A stretch of DNA of 5,999 nucleotides from an uncultured Saprospiraceae bacterium (GTDB lineage Bacteria > Bacteroidota > Bacteroidia > Chitinophagales > Saprospiraceae). The notes under the pieces are model-generated. The model saw only the letters and a program-made list of their open reading frames with translations. It was not told where the DNA came from and ran no database searches. The stretch is from positions 1 to 5,999 of the forward strand of contig CALDEN010000006.1 of the NCBI GenBank assembly GCA_937942405.1, in the 5' to 3' direction. A program made the position numbers and the translations under genes. The first letter of the stretch is position 1; each line of letters begins with the position of its first letter. Below are positions 1 through 5,999 of the stretch, piece after piece.

Positions 1-1
1 C

Positions 2-853
2 TTATTACCAGCCAAGTATCAGAACCTTCCGATCATTCTATATTTTCATGAAAACCAGCTCGCTTATCCATGGACGACCAATGTTAAAGACTGGGATAGG
101 ACCTACGCTTGGATAAACTATACATCGGCATTAGTGGCAGATCGGGTATGTTTTAACTCTGCGTATAATCGAGATAGTTTTTTAGATGCCCTTCCAGATT
201 TTTTAAATGTCCTCCCTGATTTTAAAAACAAGGATAGTGTTCAGGCGATTAGAGATAAGTCTAGTGTCTTACCGCTCGGATTAGACCTTTCATGGAAAAC
301 AGAGCGTATCGACAGACAGGATCCCAATGACCCTCCGATATGCCTATGGAATCACCGCTGGGAACACGATAAAAACCCAGAACTGTTCTTCGAGTCATTT
401 ATGCGTCTTCATGATGAAGGAATTCCTTTTAGGCTGATGATCCTCGGTAAATCATATAGAGATATGCCTGAGATTTTTAGAATTGCTCAACAGAAACTCT
501 CAGAGCACATCATCTATTTTGGGTATGCAGAATCCCGAGAGCAGTATTATGACCTCATCCAGCAAGCCGACATACTTCCTGTTACGAGCAATCACGATTT
601 TTTCGGGATATCGGTATTAGAAGGAATTTATGCGGGAGCCAGACCTTTATTGCCCTATCGACTGGCTTATATAGAGCATTTTCCCGACGAGGACATCTTC
701 TTTAAGCACGATAAAGATTTTCTCCCCGCACTTAGGAGTTTACTCACGGATAATGTCGCAAAAAGCAACAAACTGCCTAAAATGATAGACAAATATGATT
801 GGAAGACGATGATCTTACAATACGATGATTTGTTTTTGACACTCTGTTCTTAG
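2..853 (+). CDS. tRNA-queuosine alpha-mannosyltransferase-like protein (QTMAN/GTDC1, DUF3524), 5' end outside window
   Basis: The frame is open from base 2 to the TAG at 851-853 (283 residues visible) and its true start lies upstream. The GTG at 134 is not the start, because the family's most recognisable motif, HENQLAYPW, is encoded before it at 47-73. That motif and the following ADRVCFNSAYNRDSFLDALP belong to the N-terminal QTMAN (DUF3524) domain. A GT-B C-terminal half follows, with NHRWEHDKNP (350-379), GYAESREQYYDLIQQAD and HDFFGISVLEG. The usual GT4 EX7E pair is DX7E here (bases 596-622). In vertebrates this family (GTDC1) transfers mannose from GDP-mannose to queuosine in the tRNA-Asp anticodon. 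That the bacterial homologue does the same is inference; another acceptor is possible. It is a soluble, cytoplasmic-type protein with no visible membrane segment. It lies 19 bp upstream of a methyltransferase gene on the same strand. Family assignment is strong; the reaction is not proven. Confidence 0.88.
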   Translation, partial: LLPAKYQNLPIILYFHENQLAYPWTTNVKDWDRTYAWINYTSALVADRVCFNSAYNRDSFLDALPDFLNVLPDFKNKDSVQAIRDKSSVLPLGLDLSWKTERIDRQDPNDPPICLWNHRWEHDKNPELFFESFMRLHDEGIPFRLMILGKSYRDMPEIFRIAQQKLSEHIIYFGYAESREQYYDLIQQADILPVTSNHDFFGISVLEGIYAGARPLLPYRLAYIEHFPDEDIFFKHDKDFLPALRSLLTDNVAKSNKLPKMIDKYDWKTMILQYDDLFLTLCS

Positions 854-872
854 AAAAAACTATTTTCGCACT

Positions 873-1646
873 ATGTCAAAATCTACAGTATATCATCCGG
901 AAGAATACTGGTCCGATGTGGCCAAAAAAATAGGGAGTCGTGATGGACACAATGTCCTCGCAGGAGATGATAGTCCATTTTATAGATATAAGAGAGTAAA
1001 GTTTCTAGAACTGCTGGGTGATACAGACATATCTGGAAAGAGTATCATGGAACTAGGCTCTGGTCCTGGAGGTAATCTTAAGTTTCTGTTAGGCCATAAT
1101 CCGCGAAAACTGACCGGTGCAGATATCTCTAAAAACATGATAGAGGTAGCGAGCAAGTACATCACAGATGAGCGAGTCGAGTTTGTAAAAATAGATGGAG
1201 AGCGGTTACCGTTCAAAGATGGAAATTTTGATACGGTTTTTTCGGCAACGGTACTGCAGCATAATACAGACGATGATATGATGCAGAGCATACTGAAGGA
1301 GATGTGTCGAGTGTCGGGAGATCGGGTATTTCTATTCGAGCGTATAGAGAGTAATTTTAAGGGAGACGACCTATGTATGGGGAGACCTTATCAGTATTAT
1401 CAGACGATCGTGGAGTCGCAAGGTTTCGAACTTAAGAATATAGACTTCATTAATATACAAGTGAGTTATATCGTCTGTGGAATTATCAGAAAAGTTTTCA
1501 ATTCGGGCTCTAGAAAAGAGGGACAGTCAGAATCATGGATAGCCACTACGCTGCAGAATATACTCTTACCGTTGACTAAGGTGATGGATAAAGTATTCAC
1601 GGCCAAAAGAGATCTCGCTAGAATAGAATTTGTACGTAAATCATAG
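873..1646 (+). CDS. class I SAM-dependent methyltransferase
   Basis: A 257-residue protein with a Rossmann-type methyltransferase core. Motif I is MELGSGPGG (residues 59-67), the SAM-binding glycine loop. GADIS (82-86) holds the acidic residue at the end of strand 2 expected to contact the ribose. The segment KIDGERLPF (106-114) carries D108 near the adenine, and DTVFSATVLQH (120-130) is the strand-4 motif of the Methyltransf_11/25 type. The C-terminal 90 residues are not a recognisable domain; they include a hydrophobic/amphipathic stretch near 222-245 that could touch a membrane or substrate. The acceptor cannot be read from the sequence. The ATG at 873 has no clear Shine-Dalgarno, only an A-rich leader (854-860). 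It is followed without a gap by a GT4 glycosyltransferase, so a sugar or lipid-linked glycan acceptor is a reasonable guess. The upstream QTMAN homologue makes a modified nucleoside a less likely alternative. Confidence 0.85.
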   Translation: MSKSTVYHPEEYWSDVAKKIGSRDGHNVLAGDDSPFYRYKRVKFLELLGDTDISGKSIMELGSGPGGNLKFLLGHNPRKLTGADISKNMIEVASKYITDERVEFVKIDGERLPFKDGNFDTVFSATVLQHNTDDDMMQSILKEMCRVSGDRVFLFERIESNFKGDDLCMGRPYQYYQTIVESQGFELKNIDFINIQVSYIVCGIIRKVFNSGSRKEGQSESWIATTLQNILLPLTKVMDKVFTAKRDLARIEFVRKS

Positions 1647-2774
1647 ATGAATATAGCTGTAAATACTCGTGTACTGCTCAGCAGTAGGATGGAGGGAGTA
1701 TGCCGTTATATACATGAGACACTTAAGCAGATGGTCCTCGATCATCCAGAAGATGAGTTCTTTTTCTTTTTTGACAGACCCTATGATGAGCAGTTTATCT
1801 ATGGTCCTAATGTCACTCCGGTCGTTATAAACCCACCTGCTAGACATCCGATCTTGCACTATATCTGGTTTGAAATAGCATTGCCACGGGCTCTGAAAAA
1901 ATACCAGATCGATGTGTTTTATTCAGGAGATACCTATCTGAGTTTGTCGACACATGTGCCCACCGTGCTAGTCTGCCATGACATCGCTTATGCTCATTAT
2001 CCCGAGCATATACCATGGCTTACACGTAAATATTATCAGTACTTTTTTCCACGATTCCACCAGCGTGCTGATAAAATACTCGCCGTATCTAGAGCTACTA
2101 AATCAGACATCATCTCAAAGTATAAGTTAGATGCAGATAAAGTTGTAGTTGCACATAATTCCGTAAAAGAAGGCATGCAACCACTCGACTCATCGGATCG
2201 ACAGAATGTTAAAGACAAGTACACCGCTGGTAAGGATTATTTTATCTATGTCGGAGCTGTACATCCGCGTAAAAACGTAGCGTCTATCATCAAGGCTTTT
2301 GATAAATTCAAGGAGCAGACACAGAGTGATATGAAGCTGGTGCTCGTAGCTAGAGTGGCCTGGAATGCTCACGAGTTTCTAGATACTTTGGCTACAGCCA
2401 AATACAAACAGGACATCATACATCTTAAGGAAATCTATAACGAGGAGGTAAATGCACTGACGGCATCCGCGTTTGCAATGGTGTACATATCTTTTTTTGA
2501 AGGCTTCGGACTTCCGATTTTGGAGGCGATGCATTGCGATGTACCCGTGATCTGCTCAAAGGTAAGTTCTATGCCAGAGGTAGCTGGAGATGCAGCTATA
2601 CTTGTCGATCCATATAGTATATCTGAGATTACTCAAGCCATGCAAGACTTGTATACAGACCCACAACTGAGAACAGTATTGGTCCAGAAAGCGAGGGTGC
2701 AGAGACAAAAATTTGATTGGAAAAAAACAGCCGATACAACCTATAAAGAAATCCAGAATTTAGTGCAACAATAA
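1647..2774 (+). CDS. GT4 family glycosyltransferase, MtfB-like (possible mannosyltransferase)
   Basis: A 375-residue GT-B fold glycosyltransferase of normal family length. The N-terminal acceptor domain starts with MNIAVNTRVL and EGVCRYIHETL (16-26) in place of the usual G-G-I-x-R-Y loop, and contains VCHDIAYAHYPEH (109-121) and ILAVSRATKSDI (144-155). The donor-binding domain has YVGAVHPRKN (201-210), the catalytic/nucleotide-sugar EX7E motif as E285 and E293 in FEGFGLPILE, and SSMPEVAGDAAILVDP (307-322). The last motif is typical of the GT4 MtfB/WbdB-like group, which includes O-antigen mannosyltransferases. It is a retaining enzyme by family; the sugar donor is not readable, and GDP-mannose is only a guess. 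No signal peptide or membrane helix is seen, so it is probably cytosolic at the inner membrane face. The ATG directly abuts the upstream TAG (1644-1649, TAGATG), which implies translational coupling with the methyltransferase and a shared product such as a surface polysaccharide or glycolipid. Confidence 0.88.
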   Translation: MNIAVNTRVLLSSRMEGVCRYIHETLKQMVLDHPEDEFFFFFDRPYDEQFIYGPNVTPVVINPPARHPILHYIWFEIALPRALKKYQIDVFYSGDTYLSLSTHVPTVLVCHDIAYAHYPEHIPWLTRKYYQYFFPRFHQRADKILAVSRATKSDIISKYKLDADKVVVAHNSVKEGMQPLDSSDRQNVKDKYTAGKDYFIYVGAVHPRKNVASIIKAFDKFKEQTQSDMKLVLVARVAWNAHEFLDTLATAKYKQDIIHLKEIYNEEVNALTASAFAMVYISFFEGFGLPILEAMHCDVPVICSKVSSMPEVAGDAAILVDPYSISEITQAMQDLYTDPQLRTVLVQKARVQRQKFDWKKTADTTYKEIQNLVQQ

Positions 2775-2790
2775 CTCCAGAATCGGTTTT

Positions 2791-2863
2791 ACCTTAAACC
2801 TTAAACCTTAAACCTTAAACCTTAAACCTTAAACCTTAAACCTTAAACCTTAAACCTTAAACC
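2791..2863. repeat. perfect heptanucleotide tandem repeat (ACCTTAA)x10 plus ACC
   Basis: Ten identical copies of ACCTTAA occupy 2791-2860, followed by a partial copy ACC (2861-2863); no unit differs. The tract fills most of the 82-bp gap between the convergent GT4 gene and lgt. Each unit contains TTAA and the period is not a multiple of three, so every reading frame on both strands meets a TAA inside the array. It also supplies the lgt stop. CGGTTT at 2784-2789 is the reverse complement of AAACCG at 2859-2864, so the array is bracketed by a 6-bp inverted pair. Perfect identity suggests recent slippage-type expansion (inference). Function is unknown. Confidence 0.97.
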
Positions 2864-4020
2864 GTTGCTCCCGCTAAATCCCCCTTATTCCTATTCCACA
2901 GATAAGCCATACCTCCGATTCCGATAAACCAAAATAGAATCGAGATATACTGTGCCTGAGATAATTCCCATCCAAACATCTCGTAACGGTCATTGACTCT
3001 TAGAAATTCGATCAAAAATCGGATGATTCCATAAAGTAAGAAGTACATAAAAAATAAAAAGCCCGTTATGTTGATCCGTGTTCTAAAAAACCATAGAATC
3101 GCAAACACTACTCCCAGCATAAGGATCTCATAGATCGGTGTAGGCCATACTCCCGGGAACATTTCGTAACAGTAGGTATAGTCGCAGTCAGGCATTTTTA
3201 CTCCTTGCTTATTTACATTATGTGGATAGCCATATGACCATGCCCAGTCTGGAAATATAAACCATGATGGTTGTGTTACTTCATTGATCTTACCCCAGTC
3301 TCCATCACCTGAAAACTGACAACCCATTCTTCCTACCGCATAACCCATAATGATGGACGGGGCGGTAGCATCTGCAATCTCAGAAACAGGGAATCCTAGT
3401 TTTTTGACATATACCGCAACAGCGATTGCCGCAAATATAAATCCACCCAGTACAGTCAGTCCACTGCCAGAAAAGAACGTACCGATAGGATCTATAAAAA
3501 AGGCATCTAGGTTTTCTAAAACCGCAAAAACCTTAGCTCCGAGTATTCCAAAAATAGCCGCTACCGTTACGATATCACCTAGCTTCTGATGTGGACTTAC
3601 TTTATAAGGCTCGGTAATCGGTACGATCTTCTTCCCTTGCTGATAGAGTACTACTCCGAAAACCGCAGCCAGAATAAGTCCGGTCACGATATTACCCCTA
3701 CCACTAAAAATGATACTGGCAGGATCTTGTTTAAATGCCCCAAAATTCTGCGAGATAAACGGAATCTTATACCCTACAAAAAATGCCAAAACCACGTTTA
3801 TAAGTGTATCTCTCATCGTCGTATTAGACTTAGATGGATATACGGTTATAGGGAGTAATCGACCTTGTTTTTCTTTACGTCTAAGCTCTAAGCTCAATAC
3901 ATATCCACCCGCAATAAATGCCAGAAATAGAAAAAAACCAAACGTTTTAAAGACAGCAGTCCAGTTATCTGGATCAGTGCCAAATAAATCGTGGAATAAG
4001 TAGGAAAAATCTGGATACAT
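2857..4020 (-). CDS. lgt: phosphatidylglycerol--prolipoprotein diacylglyceryl transferase
   Basis: This inner-membrane enzyme transfers diacylglycerol from phosphatidylglycerol to the lipobox cysteine of prolipoproteins, the first step of lipoprotein maturation. The 387-residue protein has about nine hydrophobic segments (near 24-45, 72-90, 108-126, 149-168, 187-205, 219-235, 296-312, 318-340 and 358-374). The Lgt signature is GRMGCQFSGDGDWG (230-243), followed by a polar loop with C279 and C284, then WPTPIYE (292-298) and YGIIRFLIEFLR (330-341). By alignment R231, Y330, R334 and E338 match E. coli R143, Y235, R239 and E243. The E. coli H103 position is L191 (GLTVLGG) and N146 is C234. The GRxGCQ form is typical of Bacteroidota as I recall the family; I am less sure about L191. 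It is about 100 residues longer than E. coli Lgt, through the N-terminal part and the 244-290 loop. The TAA stop and most of the final Val codon lie in the heptamer array. Confidence 0.92.
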   Translation of the reverse strand: MYPDFSYLFHDLFGTDPDNWTAVFKTFGFFLFLAFIAGGYVLSLELRRKEKQGRLLPITVYPSKSNTTMRDTLINVVLAFFVGYKIPFISQNFGAFKQDPASIIFSGRGNIVTGLILAAVFGVVLYQQGKKIVPITEPYKVSPHQKLGDIVTVAAIFGILGAKVFAVLENLDAFFIDPIGTFFSGSGLTVLGGFIFAAIAVAVYVKKLGFPVSEIADATAPSIIMGYAVGRMGCQFSGDGDWGKINEVTQPSWFIFPDWAWSYGYPHNVNKQGVKMPDCDYTYCYEMFPGVWPTPIYEILMLGVVFAILWFFRTRINITGFLFFMYFLLYGIIRFLIEFLRVNDRYEMFGWELSQAQYISILFWFIGIGGMAYLWNRNKGDLAGATV

Positions 4021-4218
4021 TAGATTTAGTTAAAGACGAATGTAAATATACTTACTTACTCAGTAGCTTAGTTAATATTAAATTATAGAGAATGGAATAC
4101 AATTTAAACCCTACGAGAATTTGAAGTAGATTTTGAGACTTTCTAGACAAATAAATTTAGTAGACAATCGAGGTTTATTTTTTTATTATTAACCTTACAT
4201 TATAAAAAACACCTATAT
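4021..4218. other. AT-rich divergent intergenic region (lgt / outer-membrane protein gene)
   Basis: These 198 bp separate two divergently transcribed genes, so promoters for both should lie here. The region is rich in A/T runs, with a T-tract near 4174-4190. On the minus strand TATATTTA (4043-4050 in plus coordinates), about 22 bp before the lgt ATG, matches five of six fixed positions of the Bacteroidota -7 element TAnnTTTG, but no TTG -33 box is seen at the right spacing. A perfect 10-bp palindrome, TTAATATTAA, occupies 4072-4081 and could be an operator or chance in AT-rich DNA. No promoter can be assigned firmly and no small gene or RNA is supported. Confidence 0.5.
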
Positions 4219-4794
4219 ATGAAAAGCACAGTTCTCCTTAGCTTTTTGCTCCTCTTGTCTTTTACGATCAGTGCACAAGACAATGCAGGGATCAGAGCGT
4301 ACACGGGTATTACCTCTGCAAAAAATAGAGTAGCAGCGATAACACCCGCTAATACGAGCCATACCGGTTACCATATAGGAGCTGATGGACGGCTCAATAG
4401 TGGCAAGATGTTTTTTGTCGTAGGATTACGATATACTAAGCTAGACCTCATTGCCAATAGTAACGATAGCTATTTTGAAGTAGAGTCTAATCATACCATT
4501 TTTAGCGGTAGAGTAGGTCTCGGCTGGCATCTGATACAGTTCGGACCGGTAGGTAGTATAAGGGGTAAGGCTTTGTTGCAATTAGACTCTAATGGAAACT
4601 ATGATGACTCCTTATTATCGGCCCCTTATGACAGTCTTGTAGGAGCTACAGCAGGGGTCACATTAGGCTTAGGAGTACAGCTACGTTTTCTTACCTTAGA
4701 TTTTGAATACGAGTATGGTCTCGTAAATCAGTATAGCCAACAGAAGGAAACTAAGGCAGACAGCTTTAGTCTTTCCGCGGGAGTGTTTTTCTAA
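4219..4794 (+). CDS. secreted small outer-membrane beta-barrel protein (putative)
   Basis: A 191-residue protein beginning with a clear Sec signal peptide: MKST, a hydrophobic core of leucines and serines (residues 5-17), then ISAQ with probable cleavage after Q20. There is no lipobox cysteine, so it is not a lipoprotein. The mature part alternates polar and hydrophobic residues in strand-like blocks, for example GYHIGADGRL, MFFVVGLRYTKLDLI, IFSGRVGLGWHL, GATAGVTLGLGVQLRF and LTLDFEYEYGLV, and ends with SFSLSAGVFF. An aromatic C-terminal residue is the usual signal for BAM-assisted insertion. This fits a roughly 8-stranded barrel such as the outer-membrane beta-barrel (PF13505-like) proteins common in Bacteroidota. 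No enzymatic motif is seen and the role is unknown. The ATG follows an A-rich leader (4204-4209) without a Shine-Dalgarno. It lies 9 bp upstream of tex on the same strand, so co-transcription is likely, although a functional link is not evident. Confidence 0.75.
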   Translation: MKSTVLLSFLLLLSFTISAQDNAGIRAYTGITSAKNRVAAITPANTSHTGYHIGADGRLNSGKMFFVVGLRYTKLDLIANSNDSYFEVESNHTIFSGRVGLGWHLIQFGPVGSIRGKALLQLDSNGNYDDSLLSAPYDSLVGATAGVTLGLGVQLRFLTLDFEYEYGLVNQYSQQKETKADSFSLSAGVFF

Positions 4795-4803
4795 AATAGA
4801 TAG

Positions 4804-5999
4804 ATGGATTTTTCGATTTTAGTCCAGAAGAAACTAGGACTGGCTTTTAAATCAGTAAGTGCGACGATTAAGTTATTAGAAGATGGAGCGACGATTCCAT
4901 TTATAGCTCGTTATCGTAAAGAGATGACTGGTTCGCTCGACGAGGTAGGGATAGGTGATATTAAAAAGGCCTATGATGATTTTTTGGCTCTAGCCAAAAG
5001 AAAAGAATTTATCCTTAAAACCATCAAAGAACAGGGTAGCCTCACACCTGATCTCGCTCGAAAGATAAATAATTGCTGGGATGAGGTCTTAGTAGAAGAC
5101 TACTATCTCCCATTCAAAAAGAAGGTAAAAACCAAAGGAACCATTGCCAAAGAAAAAGGCTTGGAACCATTGGCAAAATTTATTTTTGATCTCAGACCAG
5201 GCAAAGTATCCAGTGAGGCGGCAAAGTATTTAAATGATAAAGTAAAATCGGTAGATGAAGCACTAGAGGGTGCTCGATACATCGTAGCCGAGTGGATCAG
5301 TGATGCTCCAGAATCTAGAGAGACCATCCGTAAAACGTTTAAAAACTCTGCCCATATCAGATCCAAAGTGGTCAAGAAAAAGATCAAAGAAGCAGAGAAG
5401 TACACCGACTATTTTGATTTTTCAGAGGCATTAAAAAAATGCCCGTCCCATAGAGTACTGGCGATGAATAGGGGAGAGTCCGAAGGTTTTCTCAGGGTAA
5501 AACTGGAAGTAGACGAGGAGGCAGCTCATTATCATCTTAAGCGATTATGGCTCAAAGGATACAACGATGCTGCAGACCAGCTCAAAATAAGTATCCTCGA
5601 TGCGTATAAGAGATTGCTCTTTCCATCCATAGAATCTGAGTTCCGCAAAAAAACCAAAGAGCTCGCAGACGAAGAAGCAATAAATGTATTCAGCTCTAAT
5701 CTTAAGCAATTATTACTGGCATCTCCGCTCGGGGCTAAAAAAATATTGGCTCTAGATCCCGGTTTCAGATCTGGATGCAAGCTGGTCGTTCTGAGTAAAC
5801 AGTCAGACCTACTAGAGTATACTGCGATATATCCCCATCCACCTCAAAACAAGGTGCAAGAATCGTTAGACATTATAAAAAACTATTGTGATAAACATGG
5901 CATAGAAGCCATCGCAGTGGGCAACGGTACTGCTGGAAAAGAAACCATGAACCTCCTCAAAGCATTTTCTAAAGAACGGGGAATCGAGCTCTATCTCGT
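4804..5999 (+). CDS. tex: Tex-like RNA-binding transcription accessory protein, 3' end outside window
   Basis: An uninterrupted frame from ATG 4804 to the window edge encodes 398 residues plus two bases of the next codon; full Tex proteins are about 700-780 residues, so roughly half is present. The N-terminal Tex domain shows LLEDGATIPFIARYRKEMTG (residues 24-43), the family's best-known motif, followed by LDEV. EDYYLPFKKKVKTKGTIAKE (98-117) and KGLEPLAKFIF are further Tex hallmarks. A helical region follows, then the YqgF/RuvX RNase H-like domain opening with ILALDPGFRSGCKLVVL (D318) and continuing with IEAIAVGNGTAGKET. The HhH and C-terminal S1 RNA-binding domains lie beyond the window. Tex is a conserved cytoplasmic nucleic-acid-binding protein related to eukaryotic Spt6 and linked to transcription and gene-expression control; its exact role here is not readable. 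The short 9-bp gap after the outer-membrane protein gene suggests it is at least partly transcribed with it. Confidence 0.95.
   Translation, partial: MDFSILVQKKLGLAFKSVSATIKLLEDGATIPFIARYRKEMTGSLDEVGIGDIKKAYDDFLALAKRKEFILKTIKEQGSLTPDLARKINNCWDEVLVEDYYLPFKKKVKTKGTIAKEKGLEPLAKFIFDLRPGKVSSEAAKYLNDKVKSVDEALEGARYIVAEWISDAPESRETIRKTFKNSAHIRSKVVKKKIKEAEKYTDYFDFSEALKKCPSHRVLAMNRGESEGFLRVKLEVDEEAAHYHLKRLWLKGYNDAADQLKISILDAYKRLLFPSIESEFRKKTKELADEEAINVFSSNLKQLLLASPLGAKKILALDPGFRSGCKLVVLSKQSDLLEYTAIYPHPPQNKVQESLDIIKNYCDKHGIEAIAVGNGTAGKETMNLLKAFSKERGIELYL

Noticed and set aside
134..853. GTG at 134 as the start of a complete 239-residue glycosyltransferase
   Set aside because: The same frame is open back to the window edge and encodes the conserved HENQLAYPW motif at 47-73, so the gene is simply cut by the window.
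980..1291. Antisense open frame within the methyltransferase gene
   Set aside because: It lies wholly opposite the well-supported SAM-binding core and encodes a low-complexity Ser-rich protein with no recognisable motif. The same applies to the other antisense frames inside the GT4, lgt and tex genes.
2752..2783. Direct repeat TCCAGAAT at 2752-2759 and 2776-2783
   Set aside because: It is only 8 bp, spans the end of the GT4 gene, has no associated mobile element, and is best explained as chance.
2791..2863. CRISPR array or telomere-like sequence
   Set aside because: There are no spacers and the unit is only 7 bp. The unit resembles the plant telomere heptamer (TTTAGGG) but differs, and it sits inside an ordinary bacterial gene context.
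2784..2864. Rho-independent terminator between the convergent genes
   Set aside because: The only pairing found is a weak 5-6 bp AT-rich stem (CGGTTT with AAACC(G)), with no GC-rich stem and no adjoining T-tract. A repeat-based gene end is possible but not shown.
4201..4206. TATAAA as a -10 box for the outer-membrane protein gene
   Set aside because: It is only about 12 bp before the ATG and has no partner element. Bacteroidota promoters use TAnnTTTG, and no good match with a TTG box was found on the plus strand.

Overview
The window looks like chromosomal DNA of a Bacteroidota bacterium. The evidence is a Lgt of the long Bacteroidota type (signature GRMGCQFSGDGDWG, then WPTPIYE), gene starts with A/T-rich leaders and no clear Shine-Dalgarno, a signal peptide ending in ...ISAQ, and moderate-to-low GC. 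I cannot place the organism below phylum level with confidence. No tRNA, rRNA, CRISPR array, transposase or phage gene is visible.

Left part (2-2774, plus strand): three tightly packed co-directional genes, probably one operon. The first is cut by the window's left edge and is a bacterial homologue of tRNA-queuosine alpha-mannosyltransferase (QTMAN/GTDC1, DUF3524), recognised from HENQLAYPW, NHRWEHDKNP and DFFGISVLE. After 19 bp comes a class I SAM-dependent methyltransferase. Its TAG stop is directly followed by the ATG of a GT4 glycosyltransferase that resembles the MtfB-like mannosyltransferase group. The last two could modify a surface glycan; whether the QTMAN homologue shares a pathway with them is unknown.

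Middle (2775-4020): a 73-bp array of ten perfect ACCTTAA heptamers plus a 3-bp remnant fills most of the gap between the GT4 gene and a convergent minus-strand lgt. The array supplies the lgt stop codon and most of its last sense codon. lgt encodes the membrane enzyme that puts the diacylglyceryl group on prolipoproteins; this copy is long (387 aa) and differs from E. coli at two conserved positions.

Right part (4021-5999): a 198-bp AT-rich divergent intergenic region, then a small secreted protein, probably an outer-membrane beta-barrel. Nine bases later begins the 5' two-thirds or half of tex, a transcription accessory/RNA-binding protein, which runs off the right edge.

The two points most worth following are the bacterial QTMAN homologue and the heptamer array that forms the end of lgt. 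I found no convincing multi-gene novel system.
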